NCBI GenBank assembly: GCA_023430825.1
Contig: JAEYYL010000266.1
Span: 1 to 7,702, forward strand
Source of the DNA: Verrucomicrobiota bacterium
GTDB taxonomy: Bacteria; Verrucomicrobiota; Verrucomicrobiia; Opitutales; Opitutaceae
DNA: 7,702 nucleotides
Reading direction: 5' to 3'
Below are positions 1 to 6,073 of the stretch, piece by piece (position 1 is the stretch's first letter; every line of letters begins with the position of its first letter). The notes under the pieces are model-generated. The model was given only the letters and a program-made list of their open reading frames with translations. It did no database searches and was not told the origin of the DNA. The position numbers were made by a program, and so were the translations under genes.

Positions 1-125
1 TCATCAACCTGCTCGATACCCTGAACGCCTGCGCCAACTCCTCCTCTTGAGGAACCGCCGGATGCGTGAACCGCATGTCCGGTGGTGTGAGAGCCAGGGG
101 AGGGCAACCTCCCTGGCTACTCGAT
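1..125 (+). mobile_element. Group II intron, 3' end (domains V and VI)
   Basis: This is the 3' end of a self-splicing retroelement; the rest lies left of the window. Domain V is recognisable at about 53-87. A 9-bp stem pairs 54-62 with 78-86 (one G-U), followed by a TG bulge at 76-77 and a distal stem pairing 63-66 with 72-75 around a 5-nt loop. The 5' strand reads ACCGCC, so the catalytic triad appears to be CGC, as known for group IIC and some related bacterial introns, rather than AGC. The linker GTGTGAGAG leads to domain VI, where 92-103 pairs with 108-118 around a GCAA tetraloop. The CTACTCGAT stretch after it is typical of bacterial group II intron 3' boundaries, so the end is put between 120 and 126. 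It has the same orientation as creB, about 70 nt downstream. Fold and wording match the family well; the exact splice site and the class are uncertain. Confidence 0.83.
3..50 (+). CDS. Possible C-terminal tail of the intron-encoded protein (partial)
   Basis: A frame open from the left edge ends in TGA at 48-50, three nucleotides before domain V. It encodes INLLDTLNACANSSS. Intron-encoded reverse transcriptase/maturases end shortly before domain V in many bacterial group II introns, so this could be the last 15 residues of one. Nothing in these residues identifies the family, and a 15-codon open frame can arise by chance. The upstream sequence would decide. Confidence 0.2.
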   Translation: MNLLDTLNACANSSS

Positions 126-196
126 CAGTGCGAGGCACGAGCGCGGGAAACCGGAGCGCTTGAAAAGGGCTGGGGCCCCTTGCATGAAGGTCGTCG

Positions 197-925
197 ATGC
201 CTCTTTCGCGACAGACCATTCTCGTCATCGAGGACGAGGCGGCGATTGCGGAGACGATCGTGTATGCGCTGCAGACGGAGGGGTTCACGGCGATTTGGAA
301 AACGACGGGCAGCGAAGCGATGGCGGTGCTCGCGGCGCAGACCGTCGCGCTGGTCGTTCTCGATATCGGTTTGCCGGATGCGAGCGGGTTCGAGGTGTGT
401 CGTGAGATTCGCCGGCGGGCGGCGACCCCGATCGTGTTTCTCACGGCGCGCAACACGGAGGTGGATCGCGTGGTCGGTCTGGAGTTGGGCGCGGACGATT
501 ATGTCGTGAAGCCGTTCAGCCCGCGCGAACTGACGGCGCGGGTGCGGGCGATTTTGCGGCGGTCGAACGGAGAACTCGTTTCGCCGGGGAGCGCGGGGGG
601 ATCGGGTTCGAACGGCGGAGGTGCGCGGTCGGAGTGGGTGCATGACGAGGCGGGGTGCCGGTTTGTGTTTCGCGGCCGGCCGCTCGAATTGACGCGCAAC
701 GAATACCGGCTGCTCGCCGTGCTGATGAAGTCGCCGGGCCGGGTGTTCAGCCGGGAGCAGTTGATGGCGGCGGCGTGGGAAGATCCGGGTGCGGCGATGG
801 ATCGCACGGTGGACGCCCATGTGAAGACGCTGCGCGCGAAGCTGCGGGCGGCGGGGGCGGGCGACGACGGCGCGGAGCCGATCGTGACGCATCGAGGTTT
901 TGGATACTCGTTCCAGGCCGCGTGA
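197..925 (+). CDS. creB: Response regulator, OmpR/PhoB family, CreB-like
   Basis: Cytoplasmic DNA-binding response regulator of 242 residues (E. coli CreB is about 229). The receiver domain spans about 6-120: acidic pair E12/D13, phospho-acceptor D56 in VLDIGLPD, T83 and K105 (VKPF). A low-complexity Gly/Ser linker at about 123-145 leads to an OmpR-type winged helix at about 155-240, with LTRNEYRLL, the DRTVDAHVKTLRAKL recognition region and a terminal RGFGYSF hairpin. ATG 197 is preceded by GAAGG at 186-190, a well-spaced ribosome-binding site. The stop overlaps the creC start by 4 nt (GTGA), so the two are translationally coupled. The CreB assignment rests on the partner kinase, the following creD-like gene and CreB-type operator repeats before it; the protein alone would only support PhoB/OmpR family. 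A group II intron ends about 70 nt upstream and may separate the gene from its original promoter. Confidence 0.9.
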   Translation: MPLSRQTILVIEDEAAIAETIVYALQTEGFTAIWKTTGSEAMAVLAAQTVALVVLDIGLPDASGFEVCREIRRRAATPIVFLTARNTEVDRVVGLELGADDYVVKPFSPRELTARVRAILRRSNGELVSPGSAGGSGSNGGGARSEWVHDEAGCRFVFRGRPLELTRNEYRLLAVLMKSPGRVFSREQLMAAAWEDPGAAMDRTVDAHVKTLRAKLRAAGAGDDGAEPIVTHRGFGYSFQAA

Positions 926-2295
926 AGATCCGCACGGCGATTTTTGCGGTCTATGTTGGCGCGAGTGCGATCGGCTTTGCGGTGTTGATGCGTTTCATGC
1001 TCGCGGAGGTGCGCCCGCGCTATGTGGCGTCGCTGCGCTCCAGCTTGAGCGATTCGGCGCGGTTGCTGGCAGCGTCGCTGGAAGGGCGCACACTGCCGGC
1101 GACGCTCGCGGGCGCGGGGACGGGCGTGAAGATTCGCGTCGTCGCCGCGGACGGGCGGGTGCTGTTGGATTCGGCGGCGCGGGAGGCGGGCGGACCAGGG
1201 GTGGGCGAGAGCGTTGATGAGTATTCCGACGAGCGGCGCGCGCTGGCGACGCGGTGGGGCGCGCGCCTGCTCGACGCGAACCAGCCGTTGACGGATGACG
1301 AGATGCGCGTGACGGCGCCGGTCGTGCTGGCGGAGGGGCCGGCGGTGATCGAGCTGTCGCGGCCGATCCGCACGGTGAACGCGTTCATCTGGTCGGAGCG
1401 GAAGAAACTGGCGGGCGTGTCGCTGCTCATCGCAGGGGCGATGCTCGTGACCGGGTGGCTGCTGGCGGCGCGGCTGACGCGGTCGATCGGACGATTGACA
1501 GGGTATGCGCAGCAGGTGCGCGACGGGAAGAAGGGGACGCTGCCGGTTTCGCGGGCCCGCGAGATTGCGGCGCTGGCGAAGGCGTTCGAGGAGATGAGGG
1601 ATGCGCTCGAGGGGCGGCAGCATGCGGAACGTTACACGCAGGCGCTGGCGCACGAAGTGAAGGCGCCGCTGGCGGCGATTCGCGGTGCGGCAGAGTTGCT
1701 CGACGAGACCATGCCGGCCGAGACGCGGGCGAAATTTCTGGGCAACATCCGGCGCGAATCGGCGCGCATCCAGCAGAGCATCGACCGATTGCTGGAGCTG
1801 TCGTCGATCGAGGCGCGGAAGGCGTTGCACCAGACGGAGACGGTGGACGTGCGTGAGCTGGTGGAGGAGACGCTCGCGGTCGTGCGCCCGGCCGCGGAGC
1901 CGCGGGGTGTGCGGGTTGCGATGGTCGACGTGATGCCGGCGGCGATGCGCGGCGAACGCGTGTTGTTACGCGAGGCGCTGGTGAATCTGCTGCAGAACGC
2001 CGTGGAATTTTCGCCGGAGGGCGGGGAAGTGCGGCTGCGAGCGGCGGTGGAGGAGCGGCGCGTGGAATTCGTGGTGGAGGATGATGGGCCGGGGGTGCCG
2101 GGTTACGCGTTGCCGCAGGTGTTCGAGCGTTTTTATTCGCTGCCGCGGCCAGGGATGAACCGGAAAAGCACGGGGCTGGGGCTGACCCTGGTGCGGGAGA
2201 TTGCGCATTTGCACGGCGGCGAGGTGACGGTGGAGAACCGGGCGGAAGGTGGCGCGCGGGCGGTGTTGTGGATTCCTGAAGCGGCCCGCGGGTGA
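922..2295 (+). CDS. creC: Sensor histidine kinase, CreC-like
   Basis: Inner-membrane sensor kinase of 457 residues (E. coli CreC is 474), predicted partner of CreB. A transmembrane helix at about 5-27 is followed by a periplasmic sensor region of about 28-160 and a second helix at about 163-184. A HAMP-like linker runs to about 233. The dimerisation/phosphotransfer box has H244 in ALAHEVKAPLAAIRG. The ATPase domain shows the N box with N359 (NLLQNAVEFSP), the G1 box DDGPG at 387-391, the F box FERFY and the G2 box TGLGL at about 417-421. The GTG at 922 is chosen because it overlaps the creB stop and directly begins a membrane anchor. The frame is open further upstream to 655, but that part lies inside creB. 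There is no obvious Shine-Dalgarno, consistent with coupling to creB. In E. coli CreC responds to growth in minimal medium or fermentation; the signal here cannot be read from sequence. Confidence 0.9.
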   Translation: MKIRTAIFAVYVGASAIGFAVLMRFMLAEVRPRYVASLRSSLSDSARLLAASLEGRTLPATLAGAGTGVKIRVVAADGRVLLDSAAREAGGPGVGESVDEYSDERRALATRWGARLLDANQPLTDDEMRVTAPVVLAEGPAVIELSRPIRTVNAFIWSERKKLAGVSLLIAGAMLVTGWLLAARLTRSIGRLTGYAQQVRDGKKGTLPVSRAREIAALAKAFEEMRDALEGRQHAERYTQALAHEVKAPLAAIRGAAELLDETMPAETRAKFLGNIRRESARIQQSIDRLLELSSIEARKALHQTETVDVRELVEETLAVVRPAAEPRGVRVAMVDVMPAAMRGERVLLREALVNLLQNAVEFSPEGGEVRLRAAVEERRVEFVVEDDGPGVPGYALPQVFERFYSLPRPGMNRKSTGLGLTLVREIAHLHGGEVTVENRAEGGARAVLWIPEAARG

Positions 2296-2326
2296 ACGGG
2301 CGGAGGCGTGGCTGGCGGAGTTTTGG

Positions 2327-2458
2327 GGCGTGGAGGGCCGAGCTCCGCGAGGCTGAGGCGCGCGCTTTGGCTTTTGGCGGTAGCAGTGCGGCTCTCAAAT
2401 CGGGCCGCGCGGAGCTTGGCCCTCCAGGCCGGTCTCGCGGAGCTCGACCCTCCATGCC
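2327..2458. repeat. REP-like inverted and direct repeats in the creC-creD gap
   Basis: Three copies of a roughly 25-nt element share the core GGAGGG-C-GAGCTCCGCG. Copy A is at 2327-2351 on the plus strand. Copies B (2407-2430) and C (2434-2458) are in the opposite orientation and follow each other with a 28-nt period. A and C match at 23 of 25 positions when one is inverted, so the RNA could form a long hairpin with an 82-nt loop. No U-run follows, so this is not a standard terminator, though it could stabilise the creBC mRNA or reduce read-through. The arrangement resembles dispersed extragenic palindromes. I believe similar GC-rich dyads are common in Verrucomicrobiota genomes, but that is recollection and was not checked. 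Confidence 0.7.
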
Positions 2459-2468
2459 GGCTGCGCTC

Positions 2469-2506
2469 TTCACGACGATTTCATCGCGGCTTCATCGGGG
2501 TTTCAT
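2469..2506 (+). promoter_or_regulatory. CreB operator ('cre tag'): four 11-bp phased half-sites
   Basis: Half-sites TTCAC 2469-2473, TTCAT 2480-2484, TTCAT 2491-2495 and TTCAT 2502-2506 begin exactly 11 bp apart, each pair separated by 6 nt. The published CreB/BlrA recognition element is TTCAC-N6-TTCAC, so two tandem operators or one extended operator are present. Phased 11-bp direct repeats are also what PhoB/OmpR winged helices bind in general. The array ends 22 nt before the creD start. A weak -10-like CAGATT at 2517-2522 lies 10 bp after the last half-site; if it is used, transcription would start almost at the ATG and give a nearly leaderless mRNA. The repeats are seen directly; CreB binding and the -10 are inferred. 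Confidence 0.78.
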
Positions 2507-2528
2507 GAACGTGAGGCAGATTGGGCGC

Positions 2529-3214
2529 ATGAACTCTGCGCCGCCCTCAACGACCCCGGCGCCGCTGTGGCGTCGTCGCAACGCCGTTACCTTCAAACTG
2601 CTGTTCATCGCGGCGCTCGTGCTGCTGTTTCAACTGCCGTTGGGGCTTGTGAACCGGCTTCGGCAGGAGCGGATTCGATATCACCAGCCGGTCGAGCAGA
2701 CGGCGGGCGTCTTGATGGAGCCGGGGCAACGGGGGTTGACGACGGAAGGAGCGACGCCGACGGAAGGCTATCGCATGGTGGAGCGCGCGCTGAAGCATAG
2801 TGTGCTCGTGCTGGCGCTGGTGTTTGCGGCGTTCTTTTTGTTCGAGACGCTGGCGGGATTGCGGTTGCACGCGGTGCACTACGGATTGGTGGGCGCGGCG
2901 CTGTGTTTGTTTATCTGGCGCTGCTGGCGTTGGGCGAAGTGCTGTCGCCGGGCTGGGCGTATGTCGGGGCGGCGGTGGCGTCGTCATTGCTGATCGTGCT
3001 CTACAGCGCGTCGATTTTGCGCGGCGCGGGACGGGCGTCGACGATTGCGGCGCTGCTGGCGGGCGAGCACGGTGTGCTCTATGTGGTGCTGCGAATGGAG
3101 AATTATGCGCTGCTGGCGGGAACGGCGGCGCTGTTTGCGGTGCTCGCGGCGGTGATGTTTTTCACGCGCAATGTCGATTGGTTCGCGCAGGAGGAAGCGA
3201 AGGCGGAGACGTGA
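2529..3214 (+). pseudogene. creD: CreD-family inner-membrane protein, short form, frameshifted
   Basis: The first frame (ATG 2529) gives a short cytoplasmic start, a transmembrane helix at about 22-43 (FKLLFIAALVLLFQLPLGLV) followed by NRLRQERIRYH, then after about 40 residues ERALKHSVLVLALVFAAFFL and LRLHAVHYGLVGAALCLF. It then leaves the CreD pattern at F128. The CreD C-terminus continues one frame back from 2912: YLALLALGEVLSPGW, then helices ending in VLRMENYALLAG and FFTRNVDWF, with stop TGA at 3212-3214. One extra T in the TTT at 2910-2912 would join both into a 228-residue protein. E. coli CreD has about 450 residues; the missing part is the large periplasmic domain between the first helix and the C-terminal membrane bundle. 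ATG 2505 is an in-frame alternative start but lies inside the operator. GAGG at 2513-2516 is a distant, weak ribosome-binding site. Membership is clear; whether the frameshift is a mutation or a sequence error is open. Confidence 0.8.
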
Positions 3215-3293
3215 GGGCGCCGCTCAGCCATTGATGGATCGAGCGGAAGCGAGCCGGGGCGTGGCCGTGATGAATGCATTGTGATTTGCAGCG

Positions 3294-3680
3294 CTATGGA
3301 ACGAGAAACACACTCTCGCTTTTGATGCCGGTATCGAAGGTCGCGAGTTTTGCCCCGTGGGATTGGGCGAGCGCGCAGAGGTAGCCATCGGTCGTTTGAC
3401 TGTGCTTCGAAACCCACGTGGGCAGAGTGATTGCGGGTGACACTGTATCAGACCAGAACCCAACGCCCGGAGACGCTTTGAAGGCGAGCAAGTGCTGTTT
3501 AGCATCCACGACCGGCACACCGTAAACGGCATTGATCACACGCAAATATCCGAGTTCGGTGAGCGCGCAGGTGGCGAATTCTCCCGGACGCGTTTGTGAC
3601 CATGCGCGAAAGCGCGAATGGTGCTGGTGGGACGCCCACAGAGCCGCCAGCAGCGCGTTGACGTCCAGAAGATACGTCAC
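3294..3680 (-). CDS. PIN-domain toxin, VapC-like ribonuclease
   Basis: A PIN-domain protein of 128 residues, the usual VapC length; VapC toxins are Mg2+-dependent RNases that typically cleave tRNA or rRNA. The acidic residues expected at the active site are all present: D6 in YLLDVNALLAAL, E42 in LTELGYLRV, D98 in TTDGYLCALA and D116 in LATFDTGI. Start is GTG at 3680, whose last two bases plus the next A form the TGA stop of the antitoxin (4-nt GTGA overlap), so translation is coupled. Its 3' end faces the creD-like gene with 79 nt between the stops; no clear terminator is seen there. The protein looks intact and active. Target RNA cannot be predicted. Confidence 0.9.
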   Translation of the reverse strand: MTYLLDVNALLAALWASHQHHSRFRAWSQTRPGEFATCALTELGYLRVINAVYGVPVVDAKQHLLAFKASPGVGFWSDTVSPAITLPTWVSKHSQTTDGYLCALAQSHGAKLATFDTGIKSESVFLVP

Positions 3681-3934
3681 GGAAAATCTCGGAGCGCTTG
3701 CTTAACGGCCGCGAGGGTGAGGATGGGCGTCCCCTTTGGCGCACCGAAATAGGGCAGATCGGTCACGGGATCGCGCTGCATCACGATGCGGGTAGGACGG
3801 CGGCGGCGGGGGGCGAGCCGCACGGTGTCATGCTCAATTAACACGTGAAGCTTGTCGCCGGGTTTCACGCCGAGCGCACGGCGTGCGGCACCGGGTAACC
3901 GCACCTGACCATCGGCGGAGAGCATCGTGTCCAT
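3677..3934 (-). CDS. AbrB/MazE-type antitoxin (VapB-like)
   Basis: An 85-residue protein. Residues about 4-42 show the AbrB/MazE swapped-hairpin pattern (SADGQVRLPGAARRALGVKPGDKL, then VLIEHDTVRLAP), the DNA-binding dimer of many VapB antitoxins. A basic patch RRRRPTR at 43-49 is followed by a tail, PILTLAAVKQALRDF, probably the helix that wraps the toxin. The gene lies directly ahead of the PIN toxin and overlaps it by 4 nt, the standard antitoxin-first order. It would bind its own promoter together with the toxin, although no clear palindromic operator is seen in the 79 nt upstream. The start is ATG 3934; ATG 3925 (residue 4) is a real alternative because the AGAAG stretch upstream is better spaced for it. 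Confidence 0.85.
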   Translation of the reverse strand: MDTMLSADGQVRLPGAARRALGVKPGDKLHVLIEHDTVRLAPRRRRPTRIVMQRDPVTDLPYFGAPKGTPILTLAAVKQALRDFP

Positions 3935-4013
3935 GGCTTCTATCTGTCGGTCAGGATCGTTGGGGTGTCAACGTGCCGCTCGGGTGAGCGCATCGATGGG
4001 ATCGGTTCCCCAT

Positions 4014-5009
4014 TCAGGACCGCAAATACCACTCGCAAAAACTCGGCACCGCATCTCTGCCGCAGAAATCCTGGTGGAAGTCGCGATAGGAACCTTCGAG
4101 TAACTCACTGTAGCGAGAGGCGACCTGCTCATCAAGGTCCACGATCCAAAGTTCCGGCGAAGAGTTCTTCGCTATGCCGGTCCGCCGCAGGAAATTCACC
4201 ATGCTGAGATCGCTTGGCGGCAAACTGTAGCCGAGGCAAAAGACTCTCGATGCGCTGGCGATTTGAAAAGCGGCCTGTCGCCATTGAGCAACCAGACCTT
4301 CATGCCGCATGTAATCACTTTTATCGAGCACGGGCGGAATGATCAGGGAATACTTTCCACGCAGCGCGGCCTCCGTTCCACTGTAGCCCTCGGCGCGTTC
4401 ACCGGTCGAGGGGTCCCCGAGAATCAGCGTCTCTCCTTCGAATGAACGTTTGCCTGAATAGAGCCAATTCATCGAACCATGCAGCTTGAACAGGCGAAAA
4501 GTCTTGGCGGACTTTGGCGCTTTGCCGCCCAGGGCGGGGGTGAGGGGTAATTGGTAAAGGCTCTGGATCTCGAACGGATTGGTCAGATTCAACTCGCTCG
4601 CACGATGTTCGAGGAGGCAGTCGTAGTTGAGGGTGATGATGGTGGGCTTCGGTTCGGCGTTGTGCCATTTGTGGAGAAGCCGGTGGAACCAGTGAGTCTC
4701 GTCCTGGCAATCCAACGTGCCAAGAGCGTTGTGGCATGCAGATTGGAAAACATTGGAGAGGGCGTTCGAGATTTCCAGAAAGTCAGCGCGGTTGCGCAGG
4801 TTTTCGGACTTCGACAGCCAAGCTTGCGACTGCGAGAGGAAAGAGAGTCCGTTCTCGAAGTCGCGCGCGAGCAACCGACGGGTTTCGTCTCTCAGCGTCG
4901 GCAGCTCCACCAAAACCTGCTGGAGGAGTTCCTTGGTCACGGGCATTTCCGACGAGACAGCTTTCGAGAAGCCGGCCCCAAGAATGAAAACGTCGCGAAT
5001 CAAGGACAC
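4014..5009 (-). CDS. SIR2-like NAD-binding protein, candidate defence gene
   Basis: About 331 residues with a Rossmann-type SIR2-like fold at the N-terminus: FILGAGFSKA at 8-17 (GAGxS nucleotide loop), TLNYD at 126-130, KLHGSMNW at 175-182 with H177 as candidate catalytic histidine, GYSLPPSD at 260-267 and WIVDLD at 288-293. The Cys4 zinc site of protein deacetylase sirtuins is absent. This pattern fits the SIR2-like families found in phage-defence systems, where the domain hydrolyses NAD+ (ThsA, DSR and pAgo-associated SIR2 are precedents). No second effector domain is visible. The start is taken as GTG 5009, 11 nt after the ruvB stop and just before the GAGxS strand; TTG 5003 is an alternative. 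The open frame continues to 5462 but that part is antisense-frame overlap with ruvB. Base composition is lower in G+C than the flanking genes, suggesting transfer. Fold assignment is good; the defence role is inference. Confidence 0.8.
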   Translation of the reverse strand: MSLIRDVFILGAGFSKAVSSEMPVTKELLQQVLVELPTLRDETRRLLARDFENGLSFLSQSQAWLSKSENLRNRADFLEISNALSNVFQSACHNALGTLDCQDETHWFHRLLHKWHNAEPKPTIITLNYDCLLEHRASELNLTNPFEIQSLYQLPLTPALGGKAPKSAKTFRLFKLHGSMNWLYSGKRSFEGETLILGDPSTGERAEGYSGTEAALRGKYSLIIPPVLDKSDYMRHEGLVAQWRQAAFQIASASRVFCLGYSLPPSDLSMVNFLRRTGIAKNSSPELWIVDLDEQVASRYSELLEGSYRDFHQDFCGRDAVPSFCEWYLRS

Positions 5010-5020
5010 GATCGTTTCGG

Positions 5021-6067
<1,047 letters not shown>

Positions 6068-6073
6068 GAGGAA

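Noticed and set aside
160..196. Sigma-70 promoter with TTGAAA before creB
   Set aside because: A TTGAAA-like -35 is present, but the hexamer at 17-nt spacing (CATGAA) is too poor a -10 to support a call.
655..921. Upstream extension of the creC frame to 655
   Set aside because: It lies entirely inside creB, whose winged helix is conserved there; the GTG at 922 overlaps the creB stop and starts directly at a membrane anchor.
2327..2458. The dyad as an intrinsic terminator of creBC
   Set aside because: The loop is long (82 nt) and no T-run follows either arm.
2469..2506. Four short repeats as a miniature CRISPR array
   Set aside because: The unit is 5 bp with 6-bp gaps; this is operator phasing, not a CRISPR repeat-spacer pattern.
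2904..2916. Programmed -1 frameshift in creD
   Set aside because: The local T TTG TTT does not re-pair well in the -1 frame (TTT to GTT in the A site), and no downstream stimulatory structure is obvious; a missing base is simpler.
3977..3990. Small hairpin between the SIR2 gene and the antitoxin as terminator
   Set aside because: A 5-bp stem with no T-run is too weak.
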